From: Scybalenecus merdavium
GTDB lineage: Bacteria > Bacillota > Clostridia > Oscillospirales > Acutalibacteraceae
Assembly (NCBI GenBank): GCA_018714405.1
Contig: DVNM01000028.1
Coordinates: forward strand, 1 to 64,000
Length of the DNA: 64,000 bases
Reading direction: 5' to 3'
Part shown: positions 36,011 to 43,737 of the stretch, piece by piece
Layout: each line of letters opens with the position of its first letter
Numbering within the stretch: the first letter of the stretch is position 1
The notes under the pieces: generated by a model
The model's database searches: none
Told to the model about the DNA's origin: nothing
The model's input: only the letters and a program-made list of their open reading frames with translations
Position numbers and translations under genes: made by a program

Positions 36011-36039
36011 TTGACAGCGCGGTTCGCATACGCTAAAAT
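36011..36039 (+). promoter_or_regulatory. Promoter of the 63-residue membrane protein gene
   Basis: TTGACA (36011-36016), a 17-base spacer and TAAAAT (36034-36039), 64 bases before the ATG. Confidence 0.8.
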
Positions 36040-36103
36040 ATTCTTGGGGGCATGCAGGCATAAAACCCGATTTGCCATACTGTACAGAACAGGAGGAGCA
36101 TTT

Positions 36104-36295
36104 ATGATCGACAAAGAAACGTGGGAAACTATGGACGAAGACGAACAGAGAAGAGCCGTTTACGAGCTGCTGGAAAGGCAGATGAAAACACAGTTTCGCA
36201 TCGACAATTCCCTGATGCATCTGCGTGTGATGCTGTTTTTGCTGATCTTAATACCGATCATCATGACGGTGCTCGGCCTTTTACTGCAGACTTAA
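36104..36295 (+). CDS. 63-residue tail-anchored membrane protein, unknown function
   Basis: An acidic soluble start (IDKETWETMDEDEQRRAVYE), then a single hydrophobic segment at the C-terminus (LRVMLFLLILIPIIMTVLG), giving a tail-anchored topology. No known family. AGGAGGAG at 36091-36098 is a near-perfect ribosome-binding site for ATG 36104; the frame opens upstream at 36011 within the promoter and is not used. A consensus promoter and a strong terminator show an independent, probably well-expressed gene. Confidence 0.7.
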   Translation: MIDKETWETMDEDEQRRAVYELLERQMKTQFRIDNSLMHLRVMLFLLILIPIIMTVLGLLLQT

Positions 36296-36315
36296 CGGCT
36301 GCCGAAAGCAGATAG

Positions 36316-36346
36316 CCCCCGCTGTCAAAAAAGCAGCGGGGGTTTT
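36316..36346 (+). terminator. Terminator of the 63-residue protein gene
   Basis: A perfect 9-bp GC-rich stem (CCCCCGCTG with CAGCGGGGG), then TTTT. Confidence 0.85.
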
Positions 36347-36359
36347 GCATTGCAAACAA

Positions 36360-36382
36360 AAAAACGGCCAAAAGCCGTTTTT
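36360..36382 (-). terminator. Terminator of the ylxM-ffh-rpsP-khpA operon
   Basis: A perfect 9-bp stem (AAAAACGGC with GCCGTTTTT), starting at the khpA stop codon and followed by a T run on the minus strand. Confidence 0.8.
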
Positions 36383-36624
36383 CAGTCAATTTCGATTGAA
36401 ATTTTTTCGTCCTCTTTCGTAGCGGCGGCACGCATGACAACGCGAATCGCCTTGGCGATGCGGCCCTGCTTGCCGATCACGCGGCCCATATCCTCTTCCG
36501 CAACGTGAAGATGATAGGCGACAACGCCCTCGGCGTCGGGCTCGTCGATCTCGATCGAGATCTGATCCGGGTGTTCCACAAGGCCTGCCACGATCGACAC
36601 CAATAAGCTTTTCAGTTCTTCCAA
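36382..36624 (-). CDS. khpA: KH-domain RNA-binding protein KhpA
   Basis: An 80-residue RNA-binding protein that in Firmicutes pairs with KhpB/EloR and affects cell elongation. The single KH domain has the GxxG loop in VIGKQGRIAKAIR (about residues 49-61). GGAGG at 36633-36637 places a TTG start at 36624; the GTG at 36633 overlaps that site. It lies 17 bases after rpsP, the usual neighbour, and is the last gene before the terminator. The genes that usually follow (rimM, trmD, rplS) are not here. Confidence 0.88.
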   Translation of the reverse strand: MEELKSLLVSIVAGLVEHPDQISIEIDEPDAEGVVAYHLHVAEEDMGRVIGKQGRIAKAIRVVMRAAATKEDEKISIEID

Positions 36625-36641
36625 AGAAAACACCTCCGAAA

Positions 36642-36884
36642 TTAAAGGATGCCTTCTTTTTTCAGTATCGCTTTTACTGTGTCTGTAGGCTGTGCACCGT
36701 TAGAGAGCCATTTTTTTGCTTTCTCGGCGTCAATTTTGATCTCGGCCGGGTCTACCATTGTGTTGTAAGTACCGATTTCTTCAATGAAACGGCCATCGCG
36801 CGGGAATTTGGAATCCGCCACGACCACACGGTAGAACGGCGCCCTCTTAGCGCCCATGCGGCGAAGTCTGATTTTTACTGCCAT
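36642..36884 (-). CDS. rpsP: 30S ribosomal protein S16
   Basis: 80 residues, typical bacterial S16: IRLRRMGAKRAPFYRVVVADS, then PRDGRFIEEIGTYN. It binds 16S rRNA in the 30S body. GGAGGT precedes the ATG. It lies between ffh and khpA, the standard Firmicutes order. Confidence 0.97.
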   Translation of the reverse strand: MAVKIRLRRMGAKRAPFYRVVVADSKFPRDGRFIEEIGTYNTMVDPAEIKIDAEKAKKWLSNGAQPTDTVKAILKKEGIL

Positions 36885-36940
36885 TTTACATTACCTCCAA
36901 TAAAATATTTATTCAACCAACAATTTGGGTGAAGCCAAAA

Positions 36941-38329
36941 TTAAAAACCGAACGGATTTTTTCTGCCCATGTATTTTTCGGCCAGTTCGGGGTTTTGCTG
37001 CATAATGCGGCGCATTTTTTTGCTCATTTTCGGGCCGCCCTTGCCGCCGCCGAACGATTTCATCATTTTCTGCATTTGATTGAACTGCGCGATCAGGCGG
37101 TTGACATCCTCCACCTTACGGCCGCAGCCGGCCGCGATACGGCGCTTGCGCGACGGATTGATGATGTCGGGTCTTTCCCGTTCCTGCGCAGTCATGGACT
37201 GAATGATGGAACGGTTGACGGCAAACGCGTTTTCGTCGATATCCTCATCCTTGATCTTACCGCCGATGCCGGGGATCATTTTGATCGTATCTTTCAGGCT
37301 GCCCATGCGTTCGATCTGGTCGAACTGGTCAAGCAGGTCGTTGAAATCAAATTTGTTTTTGCGCAGCTTCTTCTCGAGCTCGGCCGCTTTCTTTTCATCG
37401 AGCGCCATTTCGGCACGCTCAATGAACGAAAGCACGTCGCCCATGCCGAGGATACGCGAAGCCATGCGGTCGGGGTGGAACGTTTCCAGATCGCCAAGCT
37501 TTTCACCGGTGCCGATGAATTTGATGGGCTTGCCGGTCACGGCACGAACGGAAAGCGCAGCACCGCCGCGTGTGTCACCGTCGAGCTTAGTCAGGATCAC
37601 GCCGTCGATGCCAAGCGTTTCGTTGAACGTTTTGGAAACGTTGACGGCATCCTGGCCGGTCATGGCGTCAATGACCAAAAGGATTTCGTGCGGGTGCAGT
37701 GTGGACTTGATGTTCTTCAGCTCGTCCATCAGCTGTTCATCCACATGCAGACGGCCGGCCGTATCGATAATAACATAGTCATGACCATGGTCCTTGGCGT
37801 ATTTCACAGCCTCAGACGCGATGGTGACCGGGTCGCCCTGCCCCATTTCAAAAACCGGGGTATCTACCTGGGCGCCGACGACCTGCAGCTGCTTGATAGC
37901 CGCCGGACGGTACACGTCACACGCGACAAGCAGCGGACGGTGCCCCTCGTTTTTCAATTTGCGCGCAAGCTTTGCAGAATGGGTCGTTTTACCGGAGCCC
38001 TGCAAACCGCACATCATCAAAATCGTAGGCGGATGGTTGGCGATCGCCAAACGGCTTTCGCTGCCGCCCATCAGCTGGGTCAGCTCTTCGTTGACGATTT
38101 TAATGACCATCTGGCCGGGCGTCAGCGACTCCATTACATCAGAGCCGATGGCACGTTCCGTCACTTTTGCCGTAAATTCTTTGGCAACTTTATAGTTTAC
38201 GTCTGCCTCCAAAAGGGCAAGGCGCACTTCGCGCATGGCTTCCTTGACATCTGACTCCGTCAGCTTGCCTTTTGCACGAAGCTTTTTAAATGCGTTGTCA
38301 AGGCGTTCGCTTAAATTTTCAAATGCCAA
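36941..38329 (-). CDS. ffh: Signal recognition particle protein Ffh (SRP54)
   Basis: The GTPase that binds signal peptides of nascent membrane proteins and delivers ribosomes to FtsY. 462 residues: N domain (1-85), G domain with GLQGSGKTTHSAKLA (about 105-119), DTAGRLHVDEQLMDEL and TKLDGDTRGGAAL, and a methionine-rich M domain (MQKMMKSFGGGKGGPKMSKK). The C-terminus is a short basic tail. Between ylxM and rpsP as usual. Confidence 0.97.
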   Translation of the reverse strand: MAFENLSERLDNAFKKLRAKGKLTESDVKEAMREVRLALLEADVNYKVAKEFTAKVTERAIGSDVMESLTPGQMVIKIVNEELTQLMGGSESRLAIANHPPTILMMCGLQGSGKTTHSAKLARKLKNEGHRPLLVACDVYRPAAIKQLQVVGAQVDTPVFEMGQGDPVTIASEAVKYAKDHGHDYVIIDTAGRLHVDEQLMDELKNIKSTLHPHEILLVIDAMTGQDAVNVSKTFNETLGIDGVILTKLDGDTRGGAALSVRAVTGKPIKFIGTGEKLGDLETFHPDRMASRILGMGDVLSFIERAEMALDEKKAAELEKKLRKNKFDFNDLLDQFDQIERMGSLKDTIKMIPGIGGKIKDEDIDENAFAVNRSIIQSMTAQERERPDIINPSRKRRIAAGCGRKVEDVNRLIAQFNQMQKMMKSFGGGKGGPKMSKKMRRIMQQNPELAEKYMGRKNPFGF

Positions 38330-38367
38330 ACTGTTCCCTCCTGCAGCGAAAATTATGTAAGAAGCCC

Positions 38368-38742
38368 TTACACAAATGACTGGTCGCTCAAGATCTCGAC
38401 AAGAGAACGGATCTTCGTTACGTTGTCGTTGATCTCGCGGGAAAGGTCGTGTGAAAGGTTGTAACGGTTGATGTTTTCGGCACAGGCAGTGATCTCCTCC
38501 AGGCTTTTGCGCAGCTCCTCATGCCTGGCAGCCAGATGCAGCTTAGATTCCATTTCGATCAGCTGCGCTTCGGCGCGCTTGACGGCATCGCGCACACCCT
38601 GGCGGGTAATGCCCTCGTTTTCCGCAATTTCAGACAGGGACAGATCCTCGTCATAATAATACATCAAAAAATTGCGCTGTTTTTGTGTAAGCATTTCACC
38701 GTAAAAATCAAGAAGCAGTGAAATTTCAAGATTTTTGGGCAC
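38368..38742 (-). CDS. ylxM: YlxM family helix-turn-helix protein (UPF0122)
   Basis: 124 residues with a sigma-70 region-4-like HTH: YYDEDLSLSEIAENEGITRQ, then GVRDAVKRAE. YlxM is a known companion of ffh that modulates SRP GTPase activity in streptococci. The start is GTG 38742, with GGGGGGAG upstream; the GTG at 38766 adds eight residues without a site. First gene of the ylxM-ffh-rpsP-khpA operon. Confidence 0.85.
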   Translation of the reverse strand: MPKNLEISLLLDFYGEMLTQKQRNFLMYYYDEDLSLSEIAENEGITRQGVRDAVKRAEAQLIEMESKLHLAARHEELRKSLEEITACAENINRYNLSHDLSREINDNVTKIRSLVEILSDQSFV

Positions 38743-38798
38743 GTCTCTCCCCCCTGTGACCCGCACATGTAAAGTATTTTATCTTTACAGCAAAAAGT

Positions 38799-38827
38799 AT
38801 TATACTAAATCATCGCTGCATTGTCAA
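38799..38827 (-). promoter_or_regulatory. Consensus promoter of the ylxM-ffh operon
   Basis: On the minus strand, TTGACA (38822-38827), a 17-base spacer and TATAAT (38799-38804): a perfect sigma-A promoter. The leader can form a hairpin GTAAAG-8-CTTTAC (38769-38788) shortly before the ribosome-binding site. Confidence 0.9.
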
Positions 38828-38909
38828 GAAAATTTACCAGAATACGAAAAAATTCTATATATTTTACGTTTGCGCCATATTAAAGCACGCACATCAAGGC
38901 ATAGCCGCT

Positions 38910-39710
38910 TTATAACAGCCCATTTTCCATTTCCTCAGTATCTGGCAGACGGCAGTCAAATTGTTTTCTGCCGCTCCACTGTTTGGTTGTGCGCCCATTC
39001 ATGGAATTGTCGTGCCAGGTCGTCAGGTTGGTCAGACAGGAGCGGATAAAAACCTGCTCATACACCTGCCGACACTGCTGTGTTTTGTTGAACGCATAGC
39101 CATGTATGACCGGGCGGCTGCCGGAAAGAAAGTATTCGCGCAGCGTAACGGCATTGAAAAGCACACCGTCTTCACCGGTAAAATACGTATTGAAAGACGG
39201 GTCAAAAAGCGCCCACTGTTTTCTTTCTTTCAAATAGACATGCACAGTCAGATGATTGCCGTTTTTATTGGCATCCAGCATGGCGATCGGGTAAGCCGGT
39301 ATGCCGAATGCCTGCAAAAGGTCAGACAGCACAATGGCCTTAAAACGGCAGTTGATCGCATTTTTGAACGGCTTGCGATAAGCGTAATCCAGGATCTGAA
39401 GCGGATCGTCCCGCAGCAAATGGTACTGCGCGCCGCTGTACCAGGTGTTATCGGTCAGCCACTGCATAACCGATAACGCACGTTCAAAATCGGTATTTCC
39501 ACGCACGGCCGTGTCCAGTGCATACTTCTGCCGCAGCGCGTCATAAACGGGCAGGTAAGTAAACAGCCCCGGGACATCCGGCCGTTTTAAACCGTCCGTA
39601 TCACCGCGTGACAGAGGCGGCACCTTAGAGAGGTCTGTGCTTTGCACAAACGCAATATAATTTTCCAGCTTGGAATACTTTTTGAGCTTTAACCATAACA
39701 GCGGTGACAT
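38910..39710 (-). CDS. Transglutaminase-like superfamily protein
   Basis: A 266-residue protein with the papain-like transglutaminase triad: Cys121 in AINCRFKAIVLSDLLQAFG, His157 in HLTVHVYL, and Asp170 in WALFDPSFN. No signal peptide is evident; the start WLKLKKYSKL is short and basic. Bacterial members act as proteases, amidases or cross-linkers, so the reaction is open. GGAG lies 9 bases before ATG 39710. Its neighbours on the same strand are an L,D-transpeptidase and a surface protein, but a terminator separates them. Confidence 0.72.
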   Translation of the reverse strand: MSPLLWLKLKKYSKLENYIAFVQSTDLSKVPPLSRGDTDGLKRPDVPGLFTYLPVYDALRQKYALDTAVRGNTDFERALSVMQWLTDNTWYSGAQYHLLRDDPLQILDYAYRKPFKNAINCRFKAIVLSDLLQAFGIPAYPIAMLDANKNGNHLTVHVYLKERKQWALFDPSFNTYFTGEDGVLFNAVTLREYFLSGSRPVIHGYAFNKTQQCRQVYEQVFIRSCLTNLTTWHDNSMNGRTTKQWSGRKQFDCRLPDTEEMENGLL

Positions 39711-39800
39711 CCATCTGCACTCCTTTTATGATTTAAATAAAACAGTCATTGGAACCATTCTAAATTCATATTAACATATTGTTTAGAAAAATACAACACA

Positions 39801-39822
39801 AAAGCGGCTTTTCAGCCGCTTT
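39801..39822 (-). terminator. Terminator of the L,D-transpeptidase gene
   Basis: An 8-bp stem AAAGCGGC/GCCGCTTT with a six-base loop. On the minus strand a TTTTGTGTT tail follows. It lies just after the stop codon at 39826. Confidence 0.7.
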
Positions 39823-39825
39823 CTG

Positions 39826-40923
39826 TCAGCAGTCCGCCTGATCGCACGGCGCTGCACACGTTGTTTTATTGGTGATCGTATTCTGTCCGTTGCCTGATGT
39901 CTGCGCCGGCGGGGCATTCCATGGGTTTTTCGGATCCGGATCCGTCGGATCCCAGCCGCGGCGGCAGTCGTTCAGGTCGATCTTGACCGGCTTGGGTCTT
40001 TCGAGCGGTTCGGGCGCGTCGCTGTCATAAATCACGACCGCTGTATTTTTCGGGCAGTTGTCGTAGATCCACTTGGCGTCTTTCACGCTCAGGCGGATGC
40101 AGCCGAGCGAAGCCGCAGAACCCAGCTTGTTGTACTCAGCAGACTCCAGGTCGCCCTTATCTTTCGTATAATATGGAACAGAGTGAAACAGAATGTGCCC
40201 CGTGATGCGCGTAGCATACTGGCCGTAAACATTGCCCTCCAGAAGGCGCCATGTATAGCGGTCCGTTGTGGCAAACGTACCGCGCGGCGTGTTGCCGGAT
40301 GTACCGACCGAACATACCATGGCCCGGTAAGGCTTGGTATATTCCCCGGCGCTGTCTTTTTTATAGACCGTGACCAGATTCTGGGTGCGGTTGACTTTGA
40401 TCAGATACGGGCTGGTCGTCTGCACGGCGGGTTCTTTTTCTGTCAGGCTGGATGACGGCACATAGCCGGTTTTATTTTTATAGACGACCTGTGTCCAGCC
40501 GTTGGAACAGCGTCCCTTTACAGAAATGCGCGTATTTTTGGTGGCCGTACCCAGTTTTTTGGCTGTATCGCAAGCAGAGGCGCGCACGGGCGTGTCCGTC
40601 GTCAGGTAACGTTCTTCACTGACCGGCGTAACCTGCGGCGCTGTGGCAGAAGACGGCGCAGGTTCAGACGGCCGCGGCGCGGCAGTTGTGCCGGTGTGCG
40701 GCTGCGATGCGCTAGGCGTTGTGATTTCACCGGACGTTTCCGGCGCAGAAGTATCATCTGCCGGCGTACCGGTCGCAGCCGCCGGTACTTTTTCAGCCGA
40801 CTGACCGGAAGGCAGGAGCTGCGGAAAAAAGAAGTATATTGCTGCCGCACACACGGCGGCAGCGCACAAAACACCGGCCGTCACAATACAGGCACGCTTG
40901 ATTTTTTTACGGTCCGTTTTCAT
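39826..40923 (-). CDS. L,D-transpeptidase (YkuD) with SH3-like domain, membrane-anchored
   Basis: Cross-links peptidoglycan through mDAP (3-3 links) or attaches proteins to it, outside the membrane. 365 residues: an N-terminal anchor (about 11-33), a long Thr/Ser/Pro/Ala linker (34-105), a bacterial SH3 domain (about 106-163), and the YkuD domain (about 172-299) with His243/His247 (GHILFHSVPYY) and the catalytic Cys275 in SLGCIRLS. A Pro/Asn-rich tail with three cysteines follows. ATG 40923 has GAGG six bases upstream. The mDAP-type MurE in this window fits the substrate. Confidence 0.9.
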   Translation of the reverse strand: MKTDRKKIKRACIVTAGVLCAAAVCAAAIYFFFPQLLPSGQSAEKVPAAATGTPADDTSAPETSGEITTPSASQPHTGTTAAPRPSEPAPSSATAPQVTPVSEERYLTTDTPVRASACDTAKKLGTATKNTRISVKGRCSNGWTQVVYKNKTGYVPSSSLTEKEPAVQTTSPYLIKVNRTQNLVTVYKKDSAGEYTKPYRAMVCSVGTSGNTPRGTFATTDRYTWRLLEGNVYGQYATRITGHILFHSVPYYTKDKGDLESAEYNKLGSAASLGCIRLSVKDAKWIYDNCPKNTAVVIYDSDAPEPLERPKPVKIDLNDCRRGWDPTDPDPKNPWNAPPAQTSGNGQNTITNKTTCAAPCDQADC

Positions 40924-41014
40924 ATTCGTCCTCAATTCAACATCTGCTTTTCACCATACAAGGCGGAAAAGCGCACGGCACAGGGGCGCCGTTTTAATTG
41001 GTCAATGCAAAAAA

Positions 41015-41629
41015 TCAGCCATTTTTCTTGCGGCGCACCGCCACCACAACGATGACGGCGACAACGGCAACACAAAGCACCGTGACCGCCGCCACCGGTA
41101 CAATATTGGATGCGGCGCCCGTTTCCGGCGCAGAAGTTGTTTCTGTTTCTGCTGTATTTTGCGTACTTTCGCCGGACGATGCCGTGGAATCGCCCTGTGC
41201 GGCGGTCTGCGCATCGTCAGCCGTTCCCGATGATGAGCCCGACTCGCCAGACGGCGCACTATCTGTTCCAAAATCCACAAGCACATTCACATACGGAATG
41301 CCGTGGTACTCGTTGATAAAGCGAAGCGTGACCGAATTGCCGCTTTCAGAAAGCAGCTCATAATCCGTGCCCTCTACCGACCACGGGAACTCCCAGCCAG
41401 TCAGTTTACCGGAACCAATATAAGTAAAGGTGTGCGCATCGGACTCCTGGTCATAAACCGTCTCTACATGATTCGGGTCATATTCACCGTTTACATAAAC
41501 AGATATATCCTGTATATTACCCCAGTTGGGCTCCGGGAAGTCACTGTCGGCTGCAAAAGCGGGCACAGCCACCAATAAGCTGACAACCAGCAGTATGCTT
41601 GCTAACAGTGTTGAAATTTGTTTTTTCAT
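41015..41629 (-). CDS. Surface protein with signal peptide, Ser/Thr linker and sortase-like C-terminal anchor
   Basis: 204 residues. Signal peptide 1-27 (cleavage after VPAFA). One globular domain of about 100 residues follows (GSGKLTGWEFPWSVEG, VTLRFINEYHG), which I cannot assign. Next is a low-complexity Ser/Thr/Glu/Ala linker, and at the end APETG, a hydrophobic segment and RRKKNG. This layout matches sortase-anchored proteins with an A in place of the leading L of LPxTG; it may instead be simply membrane-held. GGAGGTG precedes ATG 41629. No sortase gene is in the window. Confidence 0.65.
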   Translation of the reverse strand: MKKQISTLLASILLVVSLLVAVPAFAADSDFPEPNWGNIQDISVYVNGEYDPNHVETVYDQESDAHTFTYIGSGKLTGWEFPWSVEGTDYELLSESGNSVTLRFINEYHGIPYVNVLVDFGTDSAPSGESGSSSGTADDAQTAAQGDSTASSGESTQNTAETETTSAPETGAASNIVPVAAVTVLCVAVVAVIVVVAVRRKKNG

Positions 41630-41749
41630 AAATCGCACCTCCAAATTTCAGTCAAGCAAATAATGTCTCTATATATTAAGAGTCATTTTGCACGCAGACT
41701 GTTACATTTATTTTAAAAGAATTTCATAAAAAATGCAAGCGTAAAAAAA

Positions 41750-41773
41750 CGGCGCAGCCAAATGGCTGCGCCG
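41750..41773 (-). terminator. Terminator of the rpsB-tsf operon
   Basis: A perfect 10-bp stem (CGGCGCAGCC with GGCTGCGCCG) and a seven-T run on the minus strand, 17 bases after the tsf stop. Confidence 0.9.
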
Positions 41774-41789
41774 CATATTTTTAAATGAT

Positions 41790-42722
41790 TTAGCCTTTGA
41801 CGGCTTTGGCGATCTCTTCTGCGAAGTTTTCTTCTTTCTTCTGCAGGCCTTCGCCCTTGGCGAAGCGGACAAAACCGTTGATCTTTACATCAGCGCCAAG
41901 CTTTTTCGCGACGTCCGCCACATACTGACCGACGGATTCGTGATTGGTGGCCTTGACAAATTCCTGATCGACCAGGCAGTTTTCCTTGTAATACTTGGAC
42001 ATTTTGCCGGCGGCGATCTTTTCAATGACCTGTTCGGGTTTGTTGGCCATTTTCGGGTCTTCCTTGATCTGGATGGCCAGGATCTCTTTCTCGTGTGCGA
42101 CCACGTCGGCCGGAACGGAAGCCTCGTCCAGATAAGCCGGGCTCATAGCCGCGACTTGCATGGCAACGTCTTTGGCCATCTCGTTGAAGTCCGCATTGTC
42201 GAGCATGGCAGCATCCGCGTCAAAACCAACCAGAACGCCGACAGAACCGCCTGCATGCACATAGGTGGAGACAACGCCGTCCATCGTTTCAAAACGGCGG
42301 ATCTTCATGTTTTCACCGATCGAAAGGATCAGTTCATTGAGCGTTTCGGTCACGGTCTTGTCGGTGCCGTCATACTTGCAGTCTGCAAGGGCCTCTACAT
42401 CGGCCGGTGCACAGGCAAGGATCGTTTTAGCAACGCCCTCTACAAAGTTTGTGAATTTTTCATTTTTAGCGACAAAGTCTGTTTCGCTGTTGACCTCAAC
42501 GATCACAGCTTTTTTGGCAGCCTTGTCATAGTAAGAAAGCACAACGCCTTCGGCAGCGATTCTGGAAGCCTTTTTGGCGGCGGCCGCCAGACCTTTTTCA
42601 CGAAGGAAGTCGATTGCCTTGTCCATATCGCCGTCGGCTTCGGTCAGCGCTTTTTTGCATTCCATCATGCCGACACCGGTCTTTTCACGAAGTGCTTTTA
42701 CGTCTTTCGCTGTAAATGCCAT
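41790..42722 (-). CDS. tsf: Elongation factor Ts
   Basis: The nucleotide exchange factor for EF-Tu. 310 residues: an N-terminal UBA-like domain with TGVGMMECKKALTEADGD, the core with VEVNSETDFVAKNE, and a C-terminal module. It follows rpsB by 20 bases as in most bacteria. Some expected positions in the second half of the dimerisation module are variable, which is normal. Confidence 0.97.
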   Translation of the reverse strand: MAFTAKDVKALREKTGVGMMECKKALTEADGDMDKAIDFLREKGLAAAAKKASRIAAEGVVLSYYDKAAKKAVIVEVNSETDFVAKNEKFTNFVEGVAKTILACAPADVEALADCKYDGTDKTVTETLNELILSIGENMKIRRFETMDGVVSTYVHAGGSVGVLVGFDADAAMLDNADFNEMAKDVAMQVAAMSPAYLDEASVPADVVAHEKEILAIQIKEDPKMANKPEQVIEKIAAGKMSKYYKENCLVDQEFVKATNHESVGQYVADVAKKLGADVKINGFVRFAKGEGLQKKEENFAEEIAKAVKG

Positions 42723-42742
42723 TGTCCTTTTCCTCCTGTTTC

Positions 42743-43507
42743 TTATTCCGCAGCAGCCTCGGCCGGTGCTTCAGCGGCCTCTTCTGCCTGTTCGCCCTCT
42801 GTTTCTTCTGCAACGTCGCTGCCGCCGCGGCCTTCGATGACTGCATCGGCCATAGCGCCGGCGATCAGCTTAACGGCACGGATCGCGTCGTCGTTGCCGG
42901 GGATGACATAGTCGATCTCGTCCGGGTCACAGTTGGTGTCCACGATCGCAACGATCGGCAGGCCGAGCTTGATGGCCTCGGACACGGCGATTCTTTCTTT
43001 TCTCGGGTCAACGATGAACATGGCCTGCGGGATCTTCTTCATTTCGGTGATGCCGCCCAGGTACTTTTCAAGCTTTTCGATTTCGAGTTCAAGCTTTGCA
43101 ACTTCCTTTTTCGGCAGCATGTCGAAAGTGCCGTCGCCCTGCATCGTCTTCAGCTGGGCAAGACGAGCCACTCTGGTGCGGATTGTCTTGAAGTTTGTGA
43201 GCATACCGCCAAGCCAACGGGCGTTGACATAAGGCATTGCGCAGCGCGTAGCCTCTTCGCGGATGCTTTCCTGTGCCTGCTTTTTGGTGCCGACGAAGAT
43301 GATCTCGCCGCCCTCGGCAGCCAGGTCACGCACGAACATGTACGCCTCGTCAAGCTTTTTCACCGTCTTCTGCAGGTCGATGATGTAGATGCCGTTTCTC
43401 TCCGTAAAGATGTACGGCGCCATTTTGGGGTTCCATCTTCTGGTCTGGTGACCGAAATGCACGCCGGCCTCCAGCAGCTGTTTCATGGATACAACATTTT
43501 TTGCCAT
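42743..43507 (-). CDS. rpsB: 30S ribosomal protein S2
   Basis: 254 residues. S2 signatures: KQLLEAGVHFGHQTRRWNPK, YVNARWLGGMLTNF, and VDTNCDPDEIDYVIPGNDDA. The C-terminus carries an extra acidic, alanine/glutamate-rich tail of about 25 residues, common in Clostridia. AAGGAGG precedes the ATG. Preceded by a promoter and a structured leader that could mediate autoregulation. Confidence 0.97.
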   Translation of the reverse strand: MAKNVVSMKQLLEAGVHFGHQTRRWNPKMAPYIFTERNGIYIIDLQKTVKKLDEAYMFVRDLAAEGGEIIFVGTKKQAQESIREEATRCAMPYVNARWLGGMLTNFKTIRTRVARLAQLKTMQGDGTFDMLPKKEVAKLELEIEKLEKYLGGITEMKKIPQAMFIVDPRKERIAVSEAIKLGLPIVAIVDTNCDPDEIDYVIPGNDDAIRAVKLIAGAMADAVIEGRGGSDVAEETEGEQAEEAAEAPAEAAAE

Positions 43508-43609
43508 TTTGAAATCCTCCTTTTCGGTTGTTCCTCCACACCGGGCTATGGCAAATGCCCTTTAGACAACCTCGGGCACAGCACGGTGTGTGCGTATTCT
43601 TACGAATGC
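43508..43609 (-). promoter_or_regulatory. Structured 5' leader of rpsB, possible pseudoknot
   Basis: From the predicted start near 43609 the 102-base leader has a stem CACACCG/CGGTGTG (43584-43590 with 43537-43543) and an inner GGGC/GCCC pairing. The loop sequence GGTTGT (43566-43571) is complementary to ACAACC (43526-43531) just downstream of the stem and next to the ribosome-binding site, allowing a pseudoknot. This would suit feedback by S2. Confidence 0.5.
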
Positions 43610-43615
43610 TCTGGT

Positions 43616-43644
43616 ATTTTACCATGGCACGGCGGAAAAATCAA
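43616..43644 (-). promoter_or_regulatory. Promoter of rpsB-tsf
   Basis: On the minus strand, TTGATT (43639-43644), a 17-base spacer and TAAAAT (43616-43621). The -10 sits in a TGGTAAAATACCA palindrome. Confidence 0.7.
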
Positions 43645-43661
43645 GGTTTTTCTTTGCAAAA

Positions 43662-43705
43662 GCGCCGTTTTTTCACAAATTTGCGCAGTTTCACAAAAGC
43701 GGCGC
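43662..43705 (-). terminator. Probable terminator of murT-gatD
   Basis: 11-base arms (43662-43672 and 43695-43705, one mismatch) with a long loop, then TTTTGC on the minus strand. It lies 33 bases after the gatD stop. The long loop makes it a weaker call. Confidence 0.5.
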
Positions 43706-43737
43706 ATAAATCGGCATTTTCCTTATAAGCTAAGGCG

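Noticed and set aside
36316..36382. Two adjacent hairpins that could be read as a CRISPR-like or attenuator structure
   Set aside because: Each is a simple terminator for one of two convergent genes, and no repeated spacer units exist.
36929..38254. 441-codon plus-strand open frame opposite ffh
   Set aside because: Antisense shadow of a certain gene. The frame stays open because of GC-rich codon use; it has no family motifs.
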